Shown: positions 55,064-62,491 of the stretch, one piece after another
How positions within the stretch are numbered: the first letter of the stretch is position 1
Layout of the letters: each line of letters begins with the position of its first letter
Assembly: GCA_000437395.1 (NCBI GenBank)
Contig: FR898169.1
Span: 1 to 64,000, forward strand
From: Clostridium sp. CAG:288
GTDB lineage: Bacteria; Bacillota_I; Bacilli_A; RFN20; CAG-288
DNA: 64,000 bases
Direction: 5' to 3'
The notes under the pieces: model-generated
Told to the model about the DNA's origin: nothing
Seen by the model: only the letters and a program-made list of their open reading frames with translations
The model's database searches: none
Program-made: the position numbers and the translations under genes

Positions 55064-55237
55064 ATGCAACCAATTGAAATAATTGTTATCATAGCTTCCG
55101 TAGCTATCGTTGGTGGTGTATTTGGTACATGGTTATATAAGAAAGTTACACATAAGCCTACAGGGGATTGTGCTTGTTGTAAAAGTAAATCGAACAAACT
55201 TATCAAACAATACCATAAGAAATACGGAAAAAAATAA
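55064..55237 (+). CDS. FeoB-associated Cys-rich membrane protein
   Basis: 57 residues: a membrane helix (IEIIVIIASVAIVGGVFGTW), then a basic stretch and the cluster GDCACCKSKSNK with three cysteines, ending in HKKYGKK. This matches the small FeoB-associated Cys-rich proteins often encoded after feoB in Firmicutes. The cysteines may handle iron at the cytosolic mouth of FeoB, which is inferred. It is the last gene of the feo operon. Confidence 0.85.
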   Translation: MQPIEIIVIIASVAIVGGVFGTWLYKKVTHKPTGDCACCKSKSNKLIKQYHKKYGKK

Positions 55238-55255
55238 AACTCTCCAAACTCAACG

Positions 55256-55291
55256 AAAATGCTAGAGAATCAAGCCTTTAGCATTTTTATT
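55256..55291 (+). terminator. Terminator of the feo operon
   Basis: AAAATGCTA (55256-55264) pairs with TAGCATTTT (55279-55287), followed by TATTTT. Confidence 0.8.
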
Positions 55292-55301
55292 TTAAAAAGT
55301 A

Positions 55302-55330
55302 TTGTTTTTATCCATTCAACATGATAATAT
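55302..55330 (+). promoter_or_regulatory. Promoter of the Mn riboswitch-mntP operon
   Basis: TTGTTT (55302-55307) and TAATAT (55325-55330) are 17 bases apart and stand just upstream of the riboswitch. Confidence 0.6.
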
Positions 55331-55340
55331 TTCAAAGTAA

Positions 55341-55424
55341 CTTAAGGGAGTAGTTAGCTCATTTGAGTGATTGACCTACAAACCGGTCGTATATACCAGG
55401 TTAATCTTAATTAACGAGACTTAT
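55341..55424 (+). ncRNA. yybP-ykoY (manganese) riboswitch aptamer
   Basis: The stretch carries the family landmarks in order: AAGGGAGTAG (55344-55353), GATTGACC in the middle, ACCGGTCGT (55382-55390), and the 3' strand CGAGACTT (55415-55422) that closes the structure. The known class senses Mn2+ through two docked loops. Position right before mntP is the classic setting. I could not fold it computationally; the call rests on conserved blocks, the gene after it and the overlapping terminator. Confidence 0.85.
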
Positions 55425-55466
55425 GTTAGCCAAAGAAATGGGCTAACTATATAGTCTCGTTTTTTC
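55415..55466 (+). terminator. Riboswitch-controlled terminator
   Basis: CGAGACT (55415-55421) pairs with AGTCTCG (55453-55459) and inner GTTAGCC (55425-55431) with GGCTAAC (55441-55447), followed by TTTTTT. The left arm reuses the conserved 3' strand of the aptamer, so Mn binding should prevent the terminator and turn mntP on. Confidence 0.85.
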
Positions 55467-55486
55467 TTTGTAAAAGGAACACATTT

Positions 55487-56137
55487 ATGGAAACACTTAT
55501 TTGGATTTTAACAGCAATTGGATTAGGTGCTGGACTTGCTATGGATGCATGTGCTGTATCGATGAGTAACGGATTAGCTGAACCAAAAATGAAATTAGGA
55601 AAAATATTTACTATTGCTGGATTCTTCGGAGTATTCCAAATAATAATGCCAATCTTTGGATATTTAGCTGTAACTGTCTTAAGTGCAACTCTCGGTGAAA
55701 ACTTTACTAGAATATTCGGATATTTAGTTCCATGGATTGCTCTAACTTTACTTTTAATATTAGGTATCAAAATGATTGTTGAGGGTATCAAAGAAGGCAA
55801 AGATAGTAATAAAGAAAACGAAGAATCAGTAAAAAAATTAACAATTGGTGGTCTTTTTGTTCAAGCAATTGCCACTTCTATAGACGCTTTAAGTGTCGGT
55901 GTTATTTATGGTAACGTCATTCCACTTGAAGCTTATACAACTTTCTTAATTATTGGCATCGTTACTTTTGGAATAAGTGTTGCTGCTGTCTTTATTGGCA
56001 AGAAATTTGGTACCATTTTCTCCAATAAGGCCACAATAGCTGGTGGTATTATCCTTTGTGCTATTGGTCTTGAAATTTTCTTCTCCCACTGGAACGATGT
56101 AGTAGCAGGCATTAGTGCTTTGATAAAATTATTTTAG
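55487..56137 (+). CDS. mntP: Manganese efflux pump MntP
   Basis: 216 residues with six membrane helices in two repeats. Characteristic acidic motifs: LAMDACAVSMSNG (about 19-31) in the first repeat and ATSIDALSVGVIYG (about 126-139) in the second, the two sites that line the Mn2+ path. The protein expels Mn2+ when it is in excess. AAAGGA lies upstream of the ATG. The gene is under the riboswitch described just before it. A cation exchanger gene follows after 12 bases with AGGAGG. Confidence 0.95.
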   Translation: METLIWILTAIGLGAGLAMDACAVSMSNGLAEPKMKLGKIFTIAGFFGVFQIIMPIFGYLAVTVLSATLGENFTRIFGYLVPWIALTLLLILGIKMIVEGIKEGKDSNKENEESVKKLTIGGLFVQAIATSIDALSVGVIYGNVIPLEAYTTFLIIGIVTFGISVAAVFIGKKFGTIFSNKATIAGGIILCAIGLEIFFSHWNDVVAGISALIKLF

Positions 56138-56149
56138 GAGGTTTTTCTT

Positions 56150-57220
56150 ATGACACTTACGTTTGTCGATTCATGGCCAATTTATCTACAATCAATTACC
56201 TTTGTTGTAGCATTAATTATTGGTATTATTTGTTTAGTCAAGTTTTGTGACATCTTTGTCGATGCTTCAAGTACAATTGCTAAAAAACTTCATATTCCAG
56301 AGTTAATAATCGGTTTAACTGTTGTAGCAATTGGTACAAGCTGCCCTGAACTTGCTGTTTCCGTATCAGACTCTATTACTTCACTTTTAGAGCATAGCAA
56401 TGCTAACGTTGCTATTGGTAATGTAATTGGCAGCAATACTTGTAATCTTTTATTAGTATTAGGTTTTTCTGCTGTCTTTACTCCTATCGTTGTTAAAAAA
56501 TCAGTATGTAAACGTGAATATCCATTTTTATTAGGAGTATCAGCTCTTTCAGTTTTATTTGTCGTTTTATTTGGAACTGGATCATCTATAACAGGCAACT
56601 ATGCTATTTTAAGATGGGAAGCAATTATCTTAGTAGTTCTCATGTTTGTTTATATTTGGTTCTTAATTCACAATGCTAAAAAGCATCCAGAAGATAAACT
56701 AGATGAAAAAGAAACTGAGCTTGCTGAAACAAAAGAAAAAGATATGAAATTATGGGTAGCAATCGTATTAGTAATAGTTGGTGCTGCAGGCATTATATTC
56801 GGCGGTGAAGCTGTTGTCTTTGGTGCCAAGGGATTAGCCTTACAAGTTTCTGATGCTGCTCATTTAAATCACGACTTAGCTGAATCCTTAGTTGGATTAA
56901 CAATAGTTGCAGTTGGTACTTCTTTACCTGAATTAGTTACAAGTGTTGTAGCTGCTAAAAAAGGTCAAAACGAATTAGCTTTAGGAAACGTTATCGGTTC
57001 TAACATATTTAATATTCTATTTGTATTAGGTATTGCTGGCACTGTTAACCCACTTACAACAGGCTCACAAGTTATTATCGATGCTATTGTAATGATGGTA
57101 GCAACTGTAGTTGTATTCGGATTTGCTCTAACTGGTAAAATAAAACGTTCTGGTGGTATTTCACTTTTAGTCATGTATGCTGCTTATCTAACTTACTTAA
57201 TTGTTAGAACAGTAATGTAA
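56150..57220 (+). CDS. CaCA-superfamily calcium/sodium-type antiporter (YrbG/CaxA-like)
   Basis: 356 residues, ten or eleven membrane helices with the two alpha-repeats of the family: AIGTSCPELAVSVSDS (about 59-74) followed by AIGNVIGSNTCNLLLVLG, and AVGTSLPELVTSVVAAKKGQ (about 250) followed by ALGNVIGSNIFNILFVLG. The repeats are complete, so it should exchange a divalent cation for sodium or protons. Because it is co-transcribed with mntP behind a Mn riboswitch, Mn2+ export is as likely as Ca2+ export here; this is inference. It ends the operon at a bidirectional terminator. Confidence 0.9.
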   Translation: MTLTFVDSWPIYLQSITFVVALIIGIICLVKFCDIFVDASSTIAKKLHIPELIIGLTVVAIGTSCPELAVSVSDSITSLLEHSNANVAIGNVIGSNTCNLLLVLGFSAVFTPIVVKKSVCKREYPFLLGVSALSVLFVVLFGTGSSITGNYAILRWEAIILVVLMFVYIWFLIHNAKKHPEDKLDEKETELAETKEKDMKLWVAIVLVIVGAAGIIFGGEAVVFGAKGLALQVSDAAHLNHDLAESLVGLTIVAVGTSLPELVTSVVAAKKGQNELALGNVIGSNIFNILFVLGIAGTVNPLTTGSQVIIDAIVMMVATVVVFGFALTGKIKRSGGISLLVMYAAYLTYLIVRTVM

Positions 57221-57233
57221 TAAATTAAGACAA

Positions 57234-57275
57234 AAAAATATCTAATTTGATCTATTGGTCAAATTAGATATTTTT
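57234..57275. terminator. Bidirectional terminator between convergent genes
   Basis: AAAAATATCTAATTTGA (57234-57250) pairs perfectly with TCAAATTAGATATTTTT (57259-57275). A-run and T-run flanks serve both strands. Confidence 0.9.
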
Positions 57276-57278
57276 ATT

Positions 57279-57632
57279 TTATTCAGCTTTATCTTCTTCG
57301 CTTAAGAGAGCTTTCATTCTTTCATCACGTCTAGCTTTCTTAGCCTTAATAGCATCATACTTGTTAGCATAATAATATAAAATCCAAATGATAAATATCA
57401 TAGCTATAACAAGAATTGCTGAACCTAAGACTCTGAAATCAACTATACCTTTCATGCCTAAGAATGAAGCAAATGATTTTTGAGCTTGATATAATGGGTT
57501 GTCTTTTGTTGCAACTGGAGCATTAAAAGCAACCATTCCAAGAATTGCTAAAATGAAACCAAAGAGCCAAATAGCGCCAAAAACCGAAAGAAGAGATATT
57601 TCCCAAACTTTTGATTTTTTCTCTTTTGTCAT
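57279..57632 (-). CDS. Two-helix membrane protein, unknown
   Basis: 117 residues: a short charged N-terminus, a helix at about 12-33 (LLSVFGAIWLFGFILAILGM), a soluble loop with NPLYQAQKSFASFLGMKGIV, a second helix at about 70-90 (AILVIAMIFIIWILYYYANK) and a very basic tail (KAKKARRDERMKALL). Family not recognised. The start overlaps the previous stop by one base (TAATG) and AAGGAG lies in the 3' end of the upstream gene, so it is coupled to the 304-residue protein. Confidence 0.65.
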   Translation of the reverse strand: MTKEKKSKVWEISLLSVFGAIWLFGFILAILGMVAFNAPVATKDNPLYQAQKSFASFLGMKGIVDFRVLGSAILVIAMIFIIWILYYYANKYDAIKAKKARRDERMKALLSEEDKAE

Positions 57633-58546
57633 TATTTAGCTTCTCCTTCGTTTTTAGCAGCCATCATCTTTTCTTCAAATTCTCTTAAAGATTGGAATAA
57701 TGGATTGAAAACATTAAACCATGCTTGTCTATATTCTTCAATATATGGAACAACTGTATCTTCGAGATCTTTTAATGCAGCTTGCATTGTTTGACCTGGA
57801 AGAAGTTTTCTTGTTCCATCATATAAGTGAATCTTATTTTCGCATTCTTCTAATAAAGATGTAAATTGAGGATCGAATTCGCCTGAGTGGTTGTGAGTTT
57901 TAACAAAACGGAAGAAACCAATTAATTGATTCATTTCGTTTGTAATAAACTTAACTGATGGATCTACAGTAGGATTGAAATCTGGCTTTGTACGTGGATC
58001 AACGCCTGTAGCCTTAATTGCGCCTTCAACATATGACTTAACTGCATTGTTGAATTCTGTGAATTTAGCGTTAGAATTAACTAAAATTGTTCTAATAGCT
58101 AAAGATCTATAGAAACGATCAGAGACATCTAATAACTTAGAATAATCGTCTTCTAACTTTCCATCTTTTTCAAATTGATTTTTAAAGCCTCTACAAATAT
58201 CGCTAAATGTTTCGTGTAATCCAATAATATAGTCTAATAATTGGATTGTTAAGCTTTGTTCAACTGAAACTTGGTCATGGTCGATTTTGACAATTCTAGA
58301 ATCATCGCCATAAACATCATCAAAGAATTCGTGGACTTGTGTCTTAATCTTTGCACCAGTTTCTCCATTGTTTTTGCAGAAGAATTCAATTGGTGAATTT
58401 TCTTCTAAAAGGTGTGCAAGCATTGTCTTTCTATTGTTATAATTTTCAACAGCTAATTTTGCATTTGGAATTGCATATTCAAGACTATCTCTAATAATAA
58501 GTGTAACATTATAGAAAGCTAATGCATATCTTGTTTCTTGGTTCAT
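57632..58546 (-). CDS. Soluble helical protein, unknown
   Basis: 304 residues, without signal peptide or membrane helix, predicted mostly helical (LTIQLLDYIIGLHETFSDIC; FRFVKTHNHSGEFDPQFTSL). I do not recognise the family. The only good ribosome site, GGAGG, is 15 bases before the ATG, unusually far, while no nearer start candidate fits. It forms a coupled pair with the following two-helix membrane protein gene. The pair may act together at the membrane, but no motif shows how. Confidence 0.65.
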   Translation of the reverse strand: MNQETRYALAFYNVTLIIRDSLEYAIPNAKLAVENYNNRKTMLAHLLEENSPIEFFCKNNGETGAKIKTQVHEFFDDVYGDDSRIVKIDHDQVSVEQSLTIQLLDYIIGLHETFSDICRGFKNQFEKDGKLEDDYSKLLDVSDRFYRSLAIRTILVNSNAKFTEFNNAVKSYVEGAIKATGVDPRTKPDFNPTVDPSVKFITNEMNQLIGFFRFVKTHNHSGEFDPQFTSLLEECENKIHLYDGTRKLLPGQTMQAALKDLEDTVVPYIEEYRQAWFNVFNPLFQSLREFEEKMMAAKNEGEAK

Positions 58547-58630
58547 AAATAAAAGTATTTTCCTCCATACAAAGCATATTATAACATACTTTTGTTATAA
58601 CACTAATAATAAATTAAGTATAAACTATTT

Positions 58631-59470
58631 TTATATTTTATCAATATAATCTTTTAAATTATAGACTCTTTTAACGATATATTTGGCCTGATTTTTTATT
58701 TCTTGTTCAGAATGTTCCATACAGAATGAATTTTCAAAATTTTTAAACATTACAAGGTCATTTCCAGAATCGCCAACAACTGCCACTTCACTTTTATCAA
58801 TTCCTAAGTTATTGATATATTCACTTAGACCAACAGCCTTGTTCATGCCTAGCGCAGTCATTTCAAGAGAGTTATCAGTACAACAAACAGTTATTTTATC
58901 TTTATACAAGTCATTAATTGCCATAAATGCTTGTTTTGCTTTCACGTAGCTAGATTTGCCTAATCCAAATATTGGCATTAACTTAAAGTTTTTTCCTTCA
59001 GCTAATTTTTTAACAAATTTCTTTTCACCGAATATTAATTTTTCTTTATATACGCCCAAAGTTAAATTATAAATTTTAGAAACTGTTAAAAGCGCTGATG
59101 AAATTCCGCTTGCAATAGAGACGTAAAGCGCAGGTGTATTGTCAAATAAAAACCAGGCAATGATGCCAAAGTTATTTTTTAATTTGTTATAAACTTCTAA
59201 GCAAACATCATTTGGCAAAGGATGTTCGTCTTTAAGTTGTCCATCTTCTATTAAGAAAGATCCATTGCAACCTAAAAGTGAAATGCTATGCCCTACCTTT
59301 TTTTCAACTTTTGGTAAAACAGCTGCATTTCTTCCACTAACTAAAACAACTTTACCGCCATTATCTATAAATTCTTTTAAGAATTTGCGATTTTCTTTTG
59401 ACAAGACAGTAATTCTTTTTTTAGGATAGAAAAGCGTTCCATCTAAATCTGTTGCAATTAACTTTATCAT
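58631..59470 (-). CDS. Cof-type HAD-superfamily hydrolase
   Basis: 279 residues. Motif I ATDLDGTLFYPKK at the start, motif II VLVSGRNAAVLPK, and motif IV VVGDSGNDLVMFKNF are intact, with a C2B-type cap at about 85-195. It should dephosphorylate a small phosphorylated metabolite; the substrate is open. It is not close to the other HAD protein in the window (43877) beyond the family motifs. It lies 70 bases after the aspartokinase-like gene on the same strand. Confidence 0.87.
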   Translation of the reverse strand: MIKLIATDLDGTLFYPKKRITVLSKENRKFLKEFIDNGGKVVLVSGRNAAVLPKVEKKVGHSISLLGCNGSFLIEDGQLKDEHPLPNDVCLEVYNKLKNNFGIIAWFLFDNTPALYVSIASGISSALLTVSKIYNLTLGVYKEKLIFGEKKFVKKLAEGKNFKLMPIFGLGKSSYVKAKQAFMAINDLYKDKITVCCTDNSLEMTALGMNKAVGLSEYINNLGIDKSEVAVVGDSGNDLVMFKNFENSFCMEHSEQEIKNQAKYIVKRVYNLKDYIDKI

Positions 59471-59539
59471 ATGCTTATTTGCTCCATTGATAATTATAGC
59501 ATATAAAAAAGAAATAAAACATTTTTAATTTATCATTAT

Positions 59540-60250
59540 TTACTTAATTATACAAAGCAGTGAATTTTCTCTATTTTTTATACTTATTTTAATGTCAAAT
59601 TCCTTAGCTAACACTATTGCATCATAACTTATAGGCATTTTATTTAATAAAGCTTTTTCTAAAGCTTTTTCATATGATATTTCATTAATAAACTTGTTTT
59701 CTAATAAAACATTATCTTTTTCATCTTTCACACCGTCGATATCCTTAATAAAATCGACATTTTTTACTCCTAAATACTTTGCATATAAAATTGCACTCAA
59801 ATCAGAATTTTCTCTACCTAATGTTGTAGAATGATAAAATTCATCCCTTGCTATAAACCCTGGAACAACAACACAATCGTAATTTGAAATATACTTTAAA
59901 ATATAGCTATAATCAAATCTAACAAATTTAGCTTTTGTAAAATTTGAGTTAGAAACTATCGCTGCTTCTTCAATTCCTAAAGAAACACTTTTTTTATTCA
60001 AAGATAACAATAAACTAGATATTTTAATTGCTGAATATGTTTCACCTAAAGCCATTATTCTATCTTTTTCCTTTAAAGTTATTTGTTCATTTAAATTATT
60101 TAACAATCCATCTGTAGAAAGTAAAAATGGGTATCGACCAATAGCCGAGACAACTATTAAAGATTTATCGTTAAGTGTAGACAAAAAAATGGGTTCACTT
60201 AGTTCTTTATAAACTACTGTTCCACCCATTTTTATTATTCTCATATCCAT
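59540..60250 (-). CDS. Short aspartokinase-like amino acid kinase, lacking ACT domains
   Basis: About 236 residues from an ATG at 60250. An ATG at 60244 (MRIIKMGGTV) is equally possible, and no strong ribosome site decides. The amino acid kinase fold is shown by IKMGGTVV (phosphate loop; KFGGTSV in aspartokinase), the block GETYSAIKISSLLLSL, and VVPGFIARDEFYHSTTLGRENSDLSAILYAKYLG, the aspartokinase signature region. Then KDIDGVKDEKDN follows. It ends right after the kinase domain, so the regulatory ACT domains of LysC are absent. It may be a feedback-free aspartokinase or a kinase for another amino acid-like substrate. No other lysine or threonine pathway gene is nearby. Confidence 0.75.
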   Translation of the reverse strand: MDMRIIKMGGTVVYKELSEPIFLSTLNDKSLIVVSAIGRYPFLLSTDGLLNNLNEQITLKEKDRIMALGETYSAIKISSLLLSLNKKSVSLGIEEAAIVSNSNFTKAKFVRFDYSYILKYISNYDCVVVPGFIARDEFYHSTTLGRENSDLSAILYAKYLGVKNVDFIKDIDGVKDEKDNVLLENKFINEISYEKALEKALLNKMPISYDAIVLAKEFDIKISIKNRENSLLCIIK

Positions 60251-60278
60251 CAATTAATAATATGAAGAAAAATTATAT

Positions 60279-61592
60279 TTATTCTCCTATAACTCTAATT
60301 TCAGATACAATATCGTAATTTAAATTGTATTTTTTCTTATCTTTAACTTGCAAAACATCTTTTAGAGAATCTGGGACATAATAAATCTCTTTTTCTCCTT
60401 CTTTAACTATATAAAAAGCCACAGCGTTTTGCTTAAATTTCTTATTTAATTTAGCTAATAATTCTTGAGCTTCATCAATTGATTTTGTATTAGTTAAAGC
60501 TGTTGAATACATATCACCATAAGTTGAATTGTCAGTAAATACAGATACAGCATCAAAAGTGGTTTCTGAATATCCTGTTTGAGGATTTACGATATGTGAT
60601 CTAATTTTACCAGTTTGATATGACTGATAGTAGTTGTTGTAATATCCAGAAGTAGAAAAATTGAAATTTCCACCTTTTCTAAAATATACTTCAGCCGAAT
60701 TCACTTTAAAATAACTTCCAACTAAATAAGAGTCGAATAAAATAGACATTTTCTCATTAAACTTTGGATTAGCAATTTCTAAAGACCAAGGCTCTTGTCC
60801 TTTTTTAAATTTATTAGTCTTAACTGATGATTGACCTGCGTTAATTAAAATACTATAGTCACTATAATTATCAATAAATAAATCGACAGCTCTTCCTTTA
60901 CCAACAGCTCCAAATGTTAACTCGGCTTTATTGTCTTTACCATCACAACCGCCAAACGATTTGAAAGTTACTGTTTTATTTTTAGAATCTAAAACCAATA
61001 CTTCATCAATAATATCCGCAGAAGGAGTACAAGTTGTAGCTTTTTGAATAACGTCATCAGCTGGATCGTGATATATCAATCTTCCGGCGGCATAACTTTC
61101 TTGAGAATAACTATCTGAAGATTTAGCCTGCGTTATTTGATTTGCCCATAATGTTGCTAATTTTCCAGAAGCGATATTAAATAAACCATTTGTTTCTTTA
61201 GTAAACTCTATAGCTTCTTTTAAAGTTTCAAATAAAATATCATCTACTTTTATGGCTTCATTCGTTCCATAACTATCGTTAATAGTTTTAACATTATTAA
61301 TCTTTTCACCATCAATTGTATAAGAATAATATCTGTCAAATAATGCGTGATATTTTTTAATTAGAAAATCAAAATCTTGTGAAAATGTAATCGCATTACT
61401 TGGCGATGAATAAAGTTGAAGAAGAATTTGAGTATCAAAAGGAGAAACATATATAGAATCAACAACTCTTACTCTTCCAGTATCAGAAGTAATATTGTTA
61501 ACGCTAAATTGTTTAAAATAACTATCTTCTTTTTCACAACTAGTTAAAAGTAATGGGACGATAGCAGATAATAAAAGTAACTTTCTCTTCAT
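60279..61592 (-). CDS. apbE: ApbE-family FAD:protein FMN transferase, lipoprotein
   Basis: 437 residues. Lipobox LLLTSC (Cys19) indicates attachment outside the cell. ApbE motifs: FNIASGKLATLW (about 128), LTFGAVGKGRAVDLFIDNYS (about 225-245), ILINAGQSSVKTNK, SHIVNPQTGYSE (about 345) and the metal loop YGDMYSTALTN (about 372). The enzyme links FMN to Thr/Ser of exported target proteins such as Nqr/Rnf subunits or extracellular flavoproteins. No target with an FMN-binding domain is in the window. The protein is longer than typical ApbE because of inserts near 170-215 and 290-335. AAAGGAG precedes the ATG. Confidence 0.88.
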   Translation of the reverse strand: MKRKLLLLSAIVPLLLTSCEKEDSYFKQFSVNNITSDTGRVRVVDSIYVSPFDTQILLQLYSSPSNAITFSQDFDFLIKKYHALFDRYYSYTIDGEKINNVKTINDSYGTNEAIKVDDILFETLKEAIEFTKETNGLFNIASGKLATLWANQITQAKSSDSYSQESYAAGRLIYHDPADDVIQKATTCTPSADIIDEVLVLDSKNKTVTFKSFGGCDGKDNKAELTFGAVGKGRAVDLFIDNYSDYSILINAGQSSVKTNKFKKGQEPWSLEIANPKFNEKMSILFDSYLVGSYFKVNSAEVYFRKGGNFNFSTSGYYNNYYQSYQTGKIRSHIVNPQTGYSETTFDAVSVFTDNSTYGDMYSTALTNTKSIDEAQELLAKLNKKFKQNAVAFYIVKEGEKEIYYVPDSLKDVLQVKDKKKYNLNYDIVSEIRVIGE

Positions 61593-61642
61593 ATTTTCTC
61601 CTTTTTATCAGTAAATTTTATCACAAATTTACGTATTATAAA

Positions 61643-61666
61643 ACCCACCTTTTTAGGTGGGTATTT
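61643..61666 (-). terminator. Terminator after hpf
   Basis: ACCCACCT (61643-61650) and AGGTGGGT (61655-61662) form an 8-bp stem. On the minus strand it is followed by TTTATAA. Confidence 0.8.
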
Positions 61667-61668
61667 AG

Positions 61669-62211
61669 TTATTCTTCTTCGTTAATCTCAATTACGCCAT
61701 AACCTTCATCTTGTCTGACGTAAAGAACATTAATTTTTCCTGTTGCAGAATCGAGATAAATAAAGAATGAGTGATCCAAAGCTTCCATTCTTGTTAAAGC
61801 TTCATCGAGATCCATTGGTGTAAGGTCTAACTTCTTTCTCTTAACAATTTCTTCAGCTGATGGGACATCTTCTTCTTTAAGTAAGTCCATTCTAATATTT
61901 TCTGTTAATGATTTCTTCTTGTTGCGGTCAACTAAAGTTTTCATTTTTCTCATTTGACCTTCAAGCTTGTCAATTGCTAAGTCCAAAGCAGCGTAGACAT
62001 CGTTATTTGTTACCTTTGCTCTTAAATTCATATTTGTGGTAACAATTGCAATTTCAATTGTTTGATCGTGATGGCCTGTAGAAATAGTTGCTGTACATTT
62101 AACTTCATCTGAGCCATCGAAATAACGTTCGATTCTGCTCATTTTCTTTAATACAGCATTCTCCATAGCCTTTGTAATTGTGACATTTCTGCCAATGATT
62201 TGATATTTCAT
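61669..62211 (-). CDS. hpf: Long-form ribosome hibernation promoting factor
   Basis: 180 residues from the ATG at 62211, chosen because AAAGGAG stands nine bases upstream and MKYQIIGRNVTIT is the family start. The N-terminal HPF/RaiA domain (1-100, with AMENAVLKKMSRIERYF and YAALDLAIDKLEGQMRKMK) binds the 30S subunit. A linker leads to the C-terminal dimerisation domain (about 125-180, KKLDLTPMDLDEALTRMEAL..FFIYLD). The long form makes 100S ribosome dimers in stationary phase. A cre-like box in its promoter region suggests carbon-dependent expression. It has its own terminator. Confidence 0.94.
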   Translation of the reverse strand: MKYQIIGRNVTITKAMENAVLKKMSRIERYFDGSDEVKCTATISTGHHDQTIEIAIVTTNMNLRAKVTNNDVYAALDLAIDKLEGQMRKMKTLVDRNKKKSLTENIRMDLLKEEDVPSAEEIVKRKKLDLTPMDLDEALTRMEALDHSFFIYLDSATGKINVLYVRQDEGYGVIEINEEE

Positions 62212-62277
62212 ATCTGATTCTCCTTTCCAGATATCAATGGGTCTCCCCACTAATATTATGGCAAAAAAGGAAATAAA

Positions 62278-62293
62278 ATGAAAGCGATATCAT
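62278..62293. promoter_or_regulatory. cre-like box in the hpf promoter region
   Basis: ATGAAAGCGATATCAT fits the cre consensus WTGNAARCGNWWWCAW at every position. It is also the left arm of an imperfect hairpin whose right arm is AATGATAGCTTCAT (62301-62314). It overlaps where the -35 of hpf should be if CATAAT (62260-62255, minus strand) is the -10. The rest of 62212-62491 shows no gene. Confidence 0.6.
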
Positions 62294-62444
62294 TATGCAA
62301 AATGATAGCTTCATTTATTTTTACAATTTGTATTTTTTGCCAATAAAATATCTTTTGTTTAGTATAACTCTTTTATATCAATTATGCATGTTTCTCATGT
62401 AAATTATATTTTACACTCTTTGCCATTTGTCAAAATGATTAACT

Positions 62445-62483
62445 AAAAAAGACTACCATGCGTTAAATTTTGCATAATAGTCT
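62445..62483 (-). terminator. Terminator after the agmatinase gene
   Basis: On the minus strand AGACTATTATGC (62483-62472) pairs with GCATGGTAGTCT (62461-62450) and is followed by TTTTTAG. Confidence 0.85.
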
Positions 62484-62491
62484 AATATTGA

